From the NCBI RefSeq assembly GCF_006542765.1, contig NZ_SKCD01000005.1, positions 121,493 through 185,492 on the forward strand: a stretch of DNA of 64,000 nucleotides, read 5' to 3'. This DNA comes from Paenibacillus luteus (lineage in GTDB: Bacteria; Bacillota; Bacilli; Paenibacillales; Paenibacillaceae). A program made the translations under genes and the position numbers. Shown here in pieces: positions 26,233 to 38,231 of the stretch (positions within the stretch are counted from its first letter, which is position 1; each line of letters starts with the position of its first letter). The notes beneath the pieces are model-generated. The model searched no databases, was not told where the DNA came from, and saw only the letters and a list, made by a program, of their open reading frames with translations.

Positions 26233-27496
26233 TGCCGCAGCGCCAGCCTTTCAGGGATTCACGGTACTCTTTAGGGCTTTGCCCATATATATTTTTGAAT
26301 ACAACACTGAAGTAGGAGGTACTATTAAAGCCTGTGCGTTCCGCAATTTCATAAATTTTGCAAGAGGGATCCTCCAGCAGCTTGGCGGCATGACGCATTC
26401 TGGTTTTGGTCAGGTAGTCGATGATCGTCTCACCCGTTTGTTCCTTGAACAGATTGCTGATATAGTTCGGCGTCAGGAAAACGAGTTTGGCAAGCTCGTC
26501 CACGGTAATGCTTCCTGCATACTGCTCCTCGATGATTTCTTTAATCCGATTCACTGGCTCAGCATTTTTTCTTCCGTTTGTGGCATCCCCGTTATAGAAG
26601 GTCAGATTCTTTCCTACATGAAATCGTTGGGAAACCGCGATCGCCGCTTCCCTGTGCGCATCCGACAACTCCGTAAGGGCGGATTTCACCCGGCTCACTC
26701 CCGCAGTCACACTCAGATGGAGGGTTTCATTCACATCTCTTCTAAAATCATCAAGCATCTCACGCGTTTCCGTCTCTGAAGCACAGACGACCCACAGGAG
26801 CTCCTGCTCATCCGCAAATCCCCCCATCCATAGAAAGCGCTTTCCAAAGTCCTTTAGCTTCATTTGAGCGGTTTGGTAGATCTGCCTTTTATTGCGGTCC
26901 AAAGGCCGGCTCCCTGTAGATGCTTCCTCAATGATCATAGTGATCAATAAGAAATCCCCTACCTCGGGGATGCCCAAATACTGAGCTTTGTCCGCAATCG
27001 TATGAGGATCTATGAGCTGTCCATAAAGCAAATCCCTGAGAAACTGGCCGGTGACAGCAGGTTTATTGTCTTCCAGCATACGGCTCAGGTTCTGCCGATC
27101 GCTATCGTTGCGCTGCTCGTCCAAGCAGGCAGCCGCAACAGACCTCAGCACTTCCAAGAGCTCATCGAAGTTAACCGGTTTGAGTAAGTAGGCATTTGCA
27201 CTCAGCTCAATCGCCGTCCGAGCATATTCAAACTCATTATAGCCACTAATAATAATAACGCGGGTACGGGGATAGCGCTGCCTGATCGAAGCAGCCAGCT
27301 CCAGACCGTTCATATTCGGCATTTTGATATCCGTAATCAGAATATCCGGCTGCAGTGAGCCGATCTTCTGCAGCGCTTCTTCTCCATCTTCCGCTGTTCC
27401 CGCGATCGTCATGCCTAGCTGCTGCCAAGGGACATGTTTGACAATGCCTTCTCTTTGTATTCGTTCGTCATCTGCAATAAAAACTGACAAGGTCAA
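26210..27496 (-). CDS. YesN-type response regulator (receiver plus AraC DNA-binding domain)
   Basis: A 428-residue regulator. The receiver domain has the acidic pair D9-D10 (FIADDER), the phosphorylated D56 in DILITDIKMPN, and the conserved Lys in YLLKPVNFDEL. A central region of about 200 residues follows, then an AraC-type double helix-turn-helix (ITVDELAKLVFLTPNYISNL and KIYEIAERTGFNSTSYFSVVF, ending GQSPKEYRE). The TTG at 27496 was chosen because GGAGGTG lies six bases upstream, directly before the receiver domain begins; an ATG 13 codons earlier has no ribosome site. It overlaps the kinase gene and is expected to activate the glycan operon at 24254-9187. Confidence 0.92.
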   Translation of the reverse strand: MTLSVFIADDERIQREGIVKHVPWQQLGMTIAGTAEDGEEALQKIGSLQPDILITDIKMPNMNGLELAASIRQRYPRTRVIIISGYNEFEYARTAIELSANAYLLKPVNFDELLEVLRSVAAACLDEQRNDSDRQNLSRMLEDNKPAVTGQFLRDLLYGQLIDPHTIADKAQYLGIPEVGDFLLITMIIEEASTGSRPLDRNKRQIYQTAQMKLKDFGKRFLWMGGFADEQELLWVVCASETETREMLDDFRRDVNETLHLSVTAGVSRVKSALTELSDAHREAAIAVSQRFHVGKNLTFYNGDATNGRKNAEPVNRIKEIIEEQYAGSITVDELAKLVFLTPNYISNLFKEQTGETIIDYLTKTRMRHAAKLLEDPSCKIYEIAERTGFNSTSYFSVVFKNIYGQSPKEYRESLKGWRCGNEEAENS

Positions 27497-27634
27497 GTCA
27501 ACCACCTCCATCCTACTCTGTTCCTTCTCAAACACTGACGGTTTATCCTTTCGACAAAATTTTCAAAACTCCTCTTCCACTGGCTAACCTAAATGAACCT
27601 TCGATTTTCGCAATTATGAGCATATTTGAATAAA

Positions 27635-27653
27635 TGGTATCATTTTGGTATCA
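27635..27653 (-). promoter_or_regulatory. Paired TGATACCA direct repeats upstream of the two-component genes
   Basis: On the minus strand TGATACCA occurs twice, at 27646-27653 and 27635-27642, with an 11-base period (one helical turn). This spacing is typical of protein binding sites. It lies about 140 bases upstream of the response regulator start. A role in autoregulation is inferred. Confidence 0.35.
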
Positions 27654-27683
27654 CAATAACTTCAGTTCATTGCAACTGAATAT

Positions 27684-27730
27684 AAAAAGGCCCCGCCTAC
27701 CGTGATATACATCACAGCAGGCAAGGCCTT
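27684..27730 (-). terminator. Terminator of the suf operon
   Basis: Read leftward, a long imperfect stem that opens AAGGCC and closes GGCCTT is followed by UUUUUAUA. It begins 14 bases after the sufB stop codon. Confidence 0.88.
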
Positions 27731-27743
27731 CCTCATGCTATTA

Positions 27744-29147
27744 TTATCCGATGGAGCCTTCCATCTCGAACTTGATGAGACGGTTCATCTCTACCGCATA
27801 TTCCATTGGCAATTCTTTCGTGAACGGCTCAATAAAGCCCATAACGATCATTTGCGTCGCTTCTGCTTCGCTCAGTCCGCGGCTCATGAGGTAGAACAAT
27901 TGATCCTCAGAAACCTTTGATACCGTTGCTTCATGCTCAAGCGTAATGTTGTCGTTCAAAATCTCGTTGTAAGGAATCGTATCCGAAGTCGATTCATTAT
28001 CGAGAATGAGCGTATCGCATTTGATGTTCGCTTTCGCCCCATCTGAGTTGCGACCGAAGGAAGCAAGACCACGGTACGTTACTTTACCGCCATGCTTACT
28101 GATCGACTTCGAAATGATTGTAGAGCTTGTATCCGGTGCAAGGTGAGTCATTTTCGCGCCTGCATCCTGATGCTGCCCTTTACCAGCCACGGCAATGGAC
28201 AATACCATACCTTTGGCTCCACGGCCGCGCAATACGACTGCTGGGTACTTCATCGTCAGCTTCGAGCCGATATTTCCGTCAACCCACTCCATCGTTGCAT
28301 TCTCGTCCGCTACCGCACGTTTCGTAACCAGGTTGTAGATGTTCGGTGCCCAGTTTTGAATCGTTGTGTAACGTACGCGCGCATTTTTCTTAACCAAAAT
28401 TTCAACTACTGCGCTGTGCAAAGAGTTCGTGCTGTATACCGGAGCCGTACAGCCCTCAACATAATGAACGGAGCTGTCTTCGTCAGCGATAATTAGCGTA
28501 CGCTCGAATTGACCCATGTTCTCGGAGTTGATCCGGAAGTAGGCTTGCAGTGGAACCTCGCATTTCACGCCTTTAGGCACGTAGATAAAGCTTCCGCCTG
28601 ACCATACCGCACTATTAAGCGCTGCGAATTTGTTATCATTCGGAGGAATGATTGTTCCGAAATATTCTTTCATCAGCTCAGGGTACTCGCGAAGCGCCGT
28701 GTCCGTATCCGTAAAGATAACGCCTTGCTTCTCAAGATCCTCTTGCATGCTGTGATAAACTACTTCAGACTCGTATTGTGCCGATACGCCGGCTAGAAAC
28801 TTTTGCTCTGCCTCAGGAATACCGAGCTTGTCGAAGGTTTCTTTAATTTCAGAAGGAACCTCTTCCCAAGTCTTGCCTTGTTTGTCTGATGCGCGCACAT
28901 AATATTGGATATCGTCAAAATCGAGCTCATCCATATTGCCGCCCCATTTAGGCATCGGCATTTTGAAAAACTGCTCCAGCGATTTCAAGCGGAAATCCAG
29001 CATCCACGCAGGCTCGCCTTTAATTTCAGAAATCGTGCGAACGATCTCTTCCGTTAAACCTTTGCCTGATTCGAATACGGCTTTGTGCTCGTCACGGAAA
29101 CCATACTTATAATCTTCCATTTCCGGCATTGATTTAGCCATGGTCAT
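27744..29147 (-). CDS. sufB: Fe-S cluster scaffold subunit SufB
   Basis: SufB is the scaffold of the SufBCD complex on which [Fe-S] clusters are assembled. The 467-residue length is standard. Typical segments are seen throughout: [19 protein letters not shown] near the N-terminus, [21 protein letters not shown] in the middle, [20 protein letters not shown], and the C-terminal [24 protein letters not shown]. The ATG has GAGGAG six bases upstream. It is the last gene of sufCDSUB and is followed by a strong terminator. Confidence 0.97.
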   Translation of the reverse strand: MTMAKSMPEMEDYKYGFRDEHKAVFESGKGLTEEIVRTISEIKGEPAWMLDFRLKSLEQFFKMPMPKWGGNMDELDFDDIQYYVRASDKQGKTWEEVPSEIKETFDKLGIPEAEQKFLAGVSAQYESEVVYHSMQEDLEKQGVIFTDTDTALREYPELMKEYFGTIIPPNDNKFAALNSAVWSGGSFIYVPKGVKCEVPLQAYFRINSENMGQFERTLIIADEDSSVHYVEGCTAPVYSTNSLHSAVVEILVKKNARVRYTTIQNWAPNIYNLVTKRAVADENATMEWVDGNIGSKLTMKYPAVVLRGRGAKGMVLSIAVAGKGQHQDAGAKMTHLAPDTSSTIISKSISKHGGKVTYRGLASFGRNSDGAKANIKCDTLILDNESTSDTIPYNEILNDNITLEHEATVSKVSEDQLFYLMSRGLSEAEATQMIVMGFIEPFTKELPMEYAVEMNRLIKFEMEGSIG

Positions 29148-29170
29148 TCACGCTCCTCTTTAACCTTGTT

Positions 29171-32119
<2,949 letters not shown>

Positions 32120-32140
32120 CCGTTATGCCTCCTTCTCCGC

Positions 32141-32920
32141 TTAAGCCTGGCCGACCGTTTCATCTACGATGCCAAGTTCTTCTTTAACCCAATCATAACC
32201 TTCGTTTTCCAAACGCTGTGCAAGCTCAGGACCGCCGGATTTCACGATGCGCCCTTGCATCATAACGTGTACGTAATCCGGAGTAATATAGTTAAGCAAC
32301 CGCTGATAGTGAGTAATGATCAAGAAGCCGCGATCTTCCGAACGCATAGCGTTAACGCCTTGCGATACGATACGAAGAGCATCGATATCAAGACCGGAGT
32401 CAATCTCATCTAGCACGACGATTTTAGGATCAAGCAGCATCATTTGCAATATTTCGTTCCGTTTTTTCTCGCCGCCGGAGAAGCCTTCATTCAGGTAACG
32501 GTGAGCGAACTCAGGGTTCATCTCAAGCTCCTTCATTTTGCTTTCCATTTTGCGGATGAATTTAATCAATGAGATTTCGTTGCCTTCGCCAAGACGAGCA
32601 TTCAGTGCACTGCGAAGAAAGTCTGAGTTCGTTACGCCTGGAATTTCACTTGGGTATTGCATAGCTAGGAACAAGCCTGCAAGTGCGCGCTCGTCAACAC
32701 CCATTTCAAGGATGTCTTCGCCGTCAAGTACAGCCGTACCTTCCGTTACTTCATATTTAGGATGTCCCATCAAAGCGGATGCCAGTGTAGATTTACCGGT
32801 ACCGTTTGGGCCCATGATCGCGTGAATTTCTCCACCTTTAATTTCAAGGTTGATTCCTTTTAAAATTTCTTTTCCGTCGATAGCCGCTTTCAGGCCCTCG
32901 ATGACAAAATGCGTTGCCAT
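32141..32920 (-). CDS. sufC: Fe-S assembly ATPase SufC
   Basis: An ABC-type ATPase of 259 residues that powers the SufBCD complex. Walker A is GPNGTGKST at 37-45, the signature is [13 protein letters not shown], and Walker B is [14 protein letters not shown]. The lack of membrane subunits nearby and the SufB/D neighbours make the assignment firm. It is the first gene of the operon, with a consensus promoter 66-94 bases upstream. Confidence 0.97.
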   Translation of the reverse strand: MATHFVIEGLKAAIDGKEILKGINLEIKGGEIHAIMGPNGTGKSTLASALMGHPKYEVTEGTAVLDGEDILEMGVDERALAGLFLAMQYPSEIPGVTNSDFLRSALNARLGEGNEISLIKFIRKMESKMKELEMNPEFAHRYLNEGFSGGEKKRNEILQMMLLDPKIVVLDEIDSGLDIDALRIVSQGVNAMRSEDRGFLIITHYQRLLNYITPDYVHVMMQGRIVKSGGPELAQRLENEGYDWVKEELGIVDETVGQA

Positions 32921-32985
32921 AATATGCTGATCCCTCCAAGGTTGGTTTAATTCGCTCAGTCACATCTATATAGAATAGACTTTCT

Positions 32986-33014
32986 ATTATAGAGTGATTC
33001 TCAATGATTCTCAA
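32986..33014 (-). promoter_or_regulatory. Sigma-A promoter of sufCDSUB
   Basis: On the minus strand TTGAGA (33009-33014) and TATAAT (32986-32991) are separated by exactly 17 bases. The -35 lies inside a tandem repeat of TTGAGAATCA. An inverted repeat AATGATT-N6-AATCATT overlaps the upstream side at about 33003-33022 and could be an operator for a Fur- or PerR-like iron or redox regulator; that part is inference. Confidence 0.75.
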
Positions 33015-33110
33015 TAATCATTTTAATATAGTTTTTGTTATAAATCAATGCGAGAGGCCTCGATCGGCTGAATATGTCCTTTTTTTTAAAGGAATTGTCC
33101 TCCTTCCAGC

Positions 33111-33689
33111 TTATTCGAGCGCCTGCTTAATTTTCAATATTTCAGCCTGCAGTTTGTTCTCGTCTAGTACTTGTACCCGTTCAGGAGTGTTAAACCCATC
33201 TTCCAGTCTTACCCAAGATTTGCATCCGTTATAAGCGGCTCTCATCGGAATTTCTATCGGCTCTCTCAATCGGTACACTCTCAGAACCAACACATGCAGC
33301 GGTTTGGTCTTCTTCCAGCGCAATCTTTCCTCTGCAAAAGTATCCGTCCAGATGTGCATATCGCGCAACCGATCCAGCGTTTCCTGATCCGTGATTTCAA
33401 TATCCTCCACAACCTCCGCATAAGCTTCAAGCTTTACGGATTCCAGGTTTACCGCCCCGCCCACAAGCGTATCATCCAATTGATCTGCGTATTGTTCTTT
33501 CAACAGATGCTTTTTTTGGTGCTCGTAAGCCGGCATTAAGTAAAAATTCGGGCTCATTAGCTGAAAATCTCGTGTTTCTTCGATAATACCGCCTTTACGC
33601 ATGACGATAATTTGCTGGCCTTCTGCAAGTGCGTTTACGCTTACCGCCCATTCTTTCAGAGCTATGGGCTGTATGTTATTTTGTGCCAT
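33111..33689 (-). CDS. DUF1802 family protein
   Basis: A 192-residue cytoplasmic protein. The opening IALKEWAVSVNALAEGQQIIVMRKGGI and the following FYLMPAYEHQKKHLLKEQY are typical of the DUF1802 family found in Bacillota and cyanobacteria. No function is established for the family. It lies upstream of sufC on the same strand, but the suf promoter between them indicates separate transcription. No signal or membrane segment is seen. Confidence 0.8.
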   Translation of the reverse strand: MAQNNIQPIALKEWAVSVNALAEGQQIIVMRKGGIIEETRDFQLMSPNFYLMPAYEHQKKHLLKEQYADQLDDTLVGGAVNLESVKLEAYAEVVEDIEITDQETLDRLRDMHIWTDTFAEERLRWKKTKPLHVLVLRVYRLREPIEIPMRAAYNGCKSWVRLEDGFNTPERVQVLDENKLQAEILKIKQALE

Positions 33690-33836
33690 CAGTATGCTTC
33701 CTCCATCAAACTCGTTTATAATAGTTCATATTATATCAAATGAGGGTATACCAAGGCGAAATAATATACATTATACTATGTTGAGATGAATACTGGGCAT
33801 TGTTGCCCTACTACTATAAACCGGAGGTGGACAGCT

Positions 33837-35048
33837 ATGTCTGCATATCATCCATTAACTGAACAAGAAGCCATTGAAATAGCGCTAACGCTTGACGGGT
33901 TCTTCCCAGAGGGCGCTGCTCTAACAAGCCGTGAGATTGGCGACGGCAATTTAAACTTGGTTTTTCACATCACTGACGCTGCCAGCGGCAAAAGCCTGAT
34001 TATGAAACAAGCGCTGCCATATGCTAAAGTAGTAGGCGAGTCATGGCCTCTTACGCTTGATCGGGCGCGCATCGAAAGCGAGAAGCTGATTTTGGAGGGA
34101 GAGCTTGCCCCTGGCCTTGTACCTGCCGTATATAAATACGACCCGGAGCTCTACCTTACGATAATGGAGGATCTCAGTGACCATGTCATCATGCGCCAAG
34201 GACTAATCGGCGGTACTCGCTATCCTAAATTCGCTGACGACATTTCTACCTTTATTGCTCGTACGTTATTCTTTACTTCCGACCTTGGAATGAACCAGCA
34301 GGACAAGAAACTGCGCGTGAAAGCCTTTATCAATCCTGAGCTATGCAAAATTACAGAGGATCTTATTTTTGATGATCCGTATACGGACTCACCCAATAAC
34401 AGCTTTGATCCGGCCATCCGTGATGCTGCAGAGATTTTATGGCAGGATGACAAGCTTCATTTAGAAGTTGCAATCCTCCGTGATAAATTTTTGACAAATG
34501 CCCAAGCCCTGCTTCACGGTGACCTTCATACGGGCAGTGTATTCGCAACACCTGAATCCACCAAGGTTATCGATCCTGAGTTTGCTTATTACGGTCCAAT
34601 CGGCTTTGATATTGGCGCTGTAATTGCTAACCTGCTGCTGAACTTTGCTGGGCAAGAGCACTGGATTACAGATGATGAAAAACGCAGTGACTTCCGTCGT
34701 TATTTAACCGATACCGTTCGTGACGTATGGAATCTATTCGACCAGAAATTCCGCGCATTATGGAATGAGCACGGCATTGACCGCCTTGCTTCTTCGACGC
34801 CAGGCTATCAAGATTATTACATGAATCGGTTGCTCCAGGATGCTGTCGGCTTTGCTGGCTGCAAAATCGTGCGCCGTATCGTTGGCCTATCCCATGTCGT
34901 TGATATTGACCGCATTCCAGACGCAGCTGCTCGCGAGCGTGCCCAACGTCTAGCCCTTGCCATCGGAACGGAGCTTATTCGTACGAACCGTCAGGCACAA
35001 TCGATTGAGGAAGTCATCGATGCTGCTTATGCTGCAGTAAGCAAATGA
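33837..35048 (+). CDS. mtnK: 5-methylthioribose kinase MtnK
   Basis: MtnK phosphorylates methylthioribose in the methionine salvage pathway. The 403-residue protein has the aminoglycoside-phosphotransferase-like fold: REIGDGNLNLVFHI near the N-terminus, the lysine in LIMKQALPY, the catalytic loop LHGDLHTGSV, and VIDPEFAYYGPIGFDIG for metal binding. The ATG at 33837 has GGAGGTGG upstream; a frame open from 33786 lacks one. It is followed 29 bases later by mtnA. The 147-base leader is too short and lacks the motifs of an S-box riboswitch. Confidence 0.95.
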   Translation: MSAYHPLTEQEAIEIALTLDGFFPEGAALTSREIGDGNLNLVFHITDAASGKSLIMKQALPYAKVVGESWPLTLDRARIESEKLILEGELAPGLVPAVYKYDPELYLTIMEDLSDHVIMRQGLIGGTRYPKFADDISTFIARTLFFTSDLGMNQQDKKLRVKAFINPELCKITEDLIFDDPYTDSPNNSFDPAIRDAAEILWQDDKLHLEVAILRDKFLTNAQALLHGDLHTGSVFATPESTKVIDPEFAYYGPIGFDIGAVIANLLLNFAGQEHWITDDEKRSDFRRYLTDTVRDVWNLFDQKFRALWNEHGIDRLASSTPGYQDYYMNRLLQDAVGFAGCKIVRRIVGLSHVVDIDRIPDAAARERAQRLALAIGTELIRTNRQAQSIEEVIDAAYAAVSK

Positions 35049-35077
35049 TGAAATGAACACAGAGAGGATTTGACATC

Positions 35078-36130
35078 ATGACAACTAATTATGCTGGCTT
35101 GCAATCGGTCATCTGGAACGAAAACAAGCTTGATTTGCTAGACCAACGGCTTTTGCCTGAGGAGATCATTTATTTACCGTTAGTAACCGCGGAGGACGTA
35201 TGGGAAGCCATTCGCCATCTGAAGGTACGCGGTGCGCCAGCAATCGGAATCTCAGCTGCCTATGGGGTTGTTCTTGGCAGCCGCGATGAACAATCGTCAG
35301 AGGCTTGGCTCGCACAAGTGAACAAGCAAGCCGAATATTTGGCGACTTCTAGGCCGACAGCCGTTAACTTGTTCTGGGCGCTTGACCGTATGAAAGCTGC
35401 TGCCGCTTCTTTCGTCGCTCAAGGCTTGTCCCTTGAGGAGAGCAAAGCCGCTTTGCTTACGGAAGCAATCGCGATCCAGAGCGAAGACGAAGAGACAAAC
35501 CGAATGATCGGAGAGCACGCGTTGTCGCTGTTCAAGGAGGATATGGGCGTTCTTACTCACTGTAACGCTGGCGGCCTTGCGACTGCCAAATACGGTACAG
35601 CGCTTGCTCCCTTCTACTTAGCATTGGAGCGTGGAGTTACACTGCGCGTCTATGCCGATGAGACCCGTCCCGTGCTGCAAGGCGCGCGACTGACTGCCTT
35701 CGAATTGCAGCAAGCCGGCGTGGACGTTACGCTGATCTGCGATAACATGGCGGGCATGATCATGGCTAAAGGCTGGGTCGATGCTGTCATTGTTGGTACG
35801 GACCGTGTAGCAGCGAACGGTGATGTCGCAAACAAAATCGGTACGTACAGCGTTGCCGTCCTTGCTAAAGCGCACGGCATTCCATTTTACGTAGCCAGCC
35901 CACTCTCAACCATCGATTTGAGCACGCCAACCGGTGCTGAAATTCCGATTGAAGAGCGCAGCGCGGAAGAGATTACCGAAGGATTCGGCAAGCGTACTGC
36001 GCCGCAAGGCATAAAGGTATACAATCCGGCGTTCGATGTTACTCCGCATGAATACGTAACGGCAATCATTACCGAAAAAGGCATCATACAAGCACCTTAC
36101 GATGTTAACCTTCGCAAACTGTTTGAATAA
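35078..36130 (+). CDS. mtnA: S-methyl-5-thioribose-1-phosphate isomerase MtnA
   Basis: MtnA converts methylthioribose-1-phosphate to the ribulose form, the step after MtnK. The 350-residue protein is of the eIF2B-like isomerase family: [16 protein letters not shown], the catalytic cysteine region [41 protein letters not shown] with the catalytic Asp, and [12 protein letters not shown]. It is co-transcribed with mtnK. The next salvage genes (mtnW, mtnX, mtnB, mtnD) are not in the window. Confidence 0.96.
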   Translation: MTTNYAGLQSVIWNENKLDLLDQRLLPEEIIYLPLVTAEDVWEAIRHLKVRGAPAIGISAAYGVVLGSRDEQSSEAWLAQVNKQAEYLATSRPTAVNLFWALDRMKAAAASFVAQGLSLEESKAALLTEAIAIQSEDEETNRMIGEHALSLFKEDMGVLTHCNAGGLATAKYGTALAPFYLALERGVTLRVYADETRPVLQGARLTAFELQQAGVDVTLICDNMAGMIMAKGWVDAVIVGTDRVAANGDVANKIGTYSVAVLAKAHGIPFYVASPLSTIDLSTPTGAEIPIEERSAEEITEGFGKRTAPQGIKVYNPAFDVTPHEYVTAIITEKGIIQAPYDVNLRKLFE

Positions 36131-36151
36131 TAGGTAAGAAATATGGATACA

Positions 36152-36216
36152 GAAAAAGCCCTAACCTCATTTTGCTCGCAATCTCCAGATTGCCGCAATG
36201 GGTTAAGGCTTTTTTT
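36152..36216. terminator. Bidirectional terminator between mtnA and yunC
   Basis: AAAAAGCC...TAACC at 36153-36165 pairs with GGTTA...GGCTTTTTTT at 36201-36216, and an inner hairpin GCAATCT-CC-AGATTGC fills the loop. The A run on one side and T run on the other let it stop both convergent genes. Confidence 0.85.
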
Positions 36217-36222
36217 GCATAC

Positions 36223-36528
36223 TTAAAGCATCAATTGGAGCGCTTCCGAGCCTTTCATGCCTACAATGATACCGTTTGCTTCTGCCGTATAGGTAACCGA
36301 CTCCAAAGGGGCTTCCATAAGCTCCTCCAGTGTGCGTACGCCTACGGCACGACCGGCCAATATTTCCCGGTCCTTCAGTCTCTCGTTAAGCAGCGTAACG
36401 TCGAGCGCGCCGCACATAATATACCCTTTGTCCGTCATAATCGCGAGCAGCGTCGTTTTGGGCAGCTTCACTTCAACGCCAAGAACGGTCTCTCCATTCT
36501 CAAGTGTGAAAGGAACCATCCGCATCAT
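36223..36528 (-). CDS. yunC: DUF1805 family protein YunC
   Basis: A 101-residue protein matching B. subtilis YunC almost throughout: LPKTTLLAIMTDKGYIMCGALDVTLLNERLKDREILAGRAVGVRTLEELMEAPLESVTY. The family is widely conserved in Bacillota and archaea but has no established function. GGGGGTGG precedes the ATG. In B. subtilis yunC adjoins yunD; here the yunD-like gene is about 33 kb away, so the pair is separated. Confidence 0.9.
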   Translation of the reverse strand: MMRMVPFTLENGETVLGVEVKLPKTTLLAIMTDKGYIMCGALDVTLLNERLKDREILAGRAVGVRTLEELMEAPLESVTYTAEANGIIVGMKGSEALQLML

Positions 36529-36759
36529 ATAGGATCCACCCCCTTCGGTTCATGAGTAAGAGGCACTGCAACACCAGTATATGCAAAAGGTTTTTTGGCA
36601 GTGTTGGATGTTTGCTCATTTATGGAGAGGACGGGGCGCTAGATAGGTAAAAATCATAAAAGTGGTCACAGATTTATAAGTGACTCCATTTGCTCGCTAA
36701 AAATTCCCACAGGTTAATGATCACATGACTGTACATATTTGTAGTAATTCTTAACAAAT

Positions 36760-37062
36760 TTATATTTCAATTAATTCTATAAGTAGGTCACCTTGTTCAA
36801 TAACCATTTGATTCTTTTCTTGTGTGAAATCCCATCCGTTATCAATTGCATATAAAATCAAAATGGAACAGGTCCTCGGTAGATTAAGATTAAAGAACCA
36901 AGACCCTTGCCAAGAGAAATGGATTTCAAAGAAGGATGTTTTTGTGTTATGAGGATAAACTCGAAAAGAAACAGAATCATTTTTATAAAATTCATTAATT
37001 ACACAATGAAATTCATAACCATTCACCGAGACTTTCTTAGTACGTTTTCTAAACGGCTTCAC
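36760..37062 (-). CDS. Hypothetical 100-residue protein in an AT-rich patch
   Basis: No family is recognised. The basic N-terminus (MKPFRKRTKKVSVNG) is followed by a mixed beta-like pattern (YEFHCVINEFYKNDSVSFRVYPHNTKTSFFEIHFSW) and an acidic end (QGDLLIELIEI). The start is GTG with GAGGTGG four bases upstream, a good ribosome site. It lies in a low-GC stretch with the 30-residue membrane peptide and the thioredoxin gene, which suggests recent acquisition. Confidence 0.65.
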   Translation of the reverse strand: MKPFRKRTKKVSVNGYEFHCVINEFYKNDSVSFRVYPHNTKTSFFEIHFSWQGSWFFNLNLPRTCSILILYAIDNGWDFTQEKNQMVIEQGDLLIELIEI

Positions 37063-37147
37063 CTATCCCACCTCAGACGATATCACACACTAAAATCAGT
37101 TTTAATTAATCAATTAGCTCCCTAAAAACTCATGTTTCCTTATCACT

Positions 37148-37240
37148 TTATTTCTTGAATTTAGCTTTAAGCAGTACAATTACTCCACCTATAAACATTC
37201 CAATAATTGCCCATGTTGCAATAAATAATATCGAGTCCAT
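37148..37240 (-). CDS. 30-residue single-span membrane peptide
   Basis: An ATG at 37240, seven bases after a perfect AAGGAGC, opens 30 codons ending in TAA. The product has a short acidic lead (MDS), one hydrophobic helix of about 20 residues (ILFIATWAIIGMFIGGVIVL) and a basic tail (KAKFKK), so it would insert with the positive tail inside. The glycine-rich GMFIGG stretch could mediate helix packing. No family is recognised. It lies between the 100-residue hypothetical gene and the thioredoxin gene, all on one strand. Confidence 0.72.
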   Translation of the reverse strand: MDSILFIATWAIIGMFIGGVIVLLKAKFKK

Positions 37241-37389
37241 GATGTAAGCTCCTTAGTTGTTAGCATTTTTAGTTCCTACTCTTCCATCAAGTATACGATA
37301 TAATAAGCACTAGGTCTCAATTACGATAAATATAGCACTATTAATTAGCATTCCTTCCCATAACGAATCCGTTTGATCTCTTGAGAACA

Positions 37390-37896
37390 TTAATTCAGTA
37401 AACTAAGAAACTGCTCCGCGATCACTAACGGATCGGCTGAGCCAATGATTTCATTTACAACCGTTCCGTCACGATTAACAAAAAACATCGACGGAAACCC
37501 TTGAGCACCGAGTTTATTATACAGTTCAGACCCCTCATCCATCAGAACGGGATAATCTATGTTGTGCTTGGTTATGTATTTTTCAACTTCCTCTTTGTTA
37601 TCACGAGCTATGACATTTATGCCATAGAGATTAATTTCGTCTTTGAACTCTTGATGCAATTTCACAACTTCAGGAGCGTCTTGATTACAGTACGGGCACC
37701 ACGATGTAAAAAACAAAAGCACGGAAGGCTTATCGTCGAAACGAACTGCATTTGTTTCCCCGTTCATATCCTTTAATTCAAAGGCGTCCAACGTAGTAAC
37801 CGTAATATTTTTTGTATAATGTTTAACCACACCCAGCAGCACAAATATCGTAATCATTATAATGATTATCGGGAAAACTTTTTTTAATTTGCTCAT
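37390..37896 (-). CDS. Membrane-anchored thioredoxin-like protein (ResA/TlpA family)
   Basis: A 168-residue protein with an N-terminal signal anchor (KKVFPIIIIMITIFVLLGVV) and an extracytoplasmic thioredoxin fold. The redox motif WCPYC lies at about residues 66-70, and the cis-proline loop reads GFPSMFFVN. ResA and StoA of Bacillus have the same layout and reduce disulfides in cytochrome c maturation and spore cortex formation. No cytochrome genes are nearby, so the partner is unknown. Confidence 0.88.
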   Translation of the reverse strand: MSKLKKVFPIIIIMITIFVLLGVVKHYTKNITVTTLDAFELKDMNGETNAVRFDDKPSVLLFFTSWCPYCNQDAPEVVKLHQEFKDEINLYGINVIARDNKEEVEKYITKHNIDYPVLMDEGSELYNKLGAQGFPSMFFVNRDGTVVNEIIGSADPLVIAEQFLSLLN

Positions 37897-38231
37897 GTCT
37901 ACTCTCCTATATGTCTCTATTCTATATTTGCCAGACGTATCTAAGGACGAAGGTTATGTAATAGAATTACATTTCTTTAGTCCATCGATATTCTTCCATA
38001 TTATTCTAACACGAACGCCCCTCGTCAGTCTTACAAAATCAATTCTCTTTATCATAAAATTTGTACACTGCTACATAACCTAACAGTTAACTTTCTAAGC
38101 TTTTACTTTATGCTTCCCTAAACAGTTTCTGTATAAAATTTAATGTTGCTGCAAATAAATTCACAGGAACAACTATGTGAAAATTCGTTTTAGTGGTATA
38201 TTAGTACTACACTAGACAGTCCGGAGGTCCT
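37897..38231. other. 335-bp AT-rich interval between divergent genes
   Basis: Lies between the leftward thioredoxin gene and the rightward 38232 gene, so it must hold both promoters. No credible small ORF or strong hairpin was seen; TAGTG and CACTA half-sites occur near 38190-38215. Confidence 0.5.
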
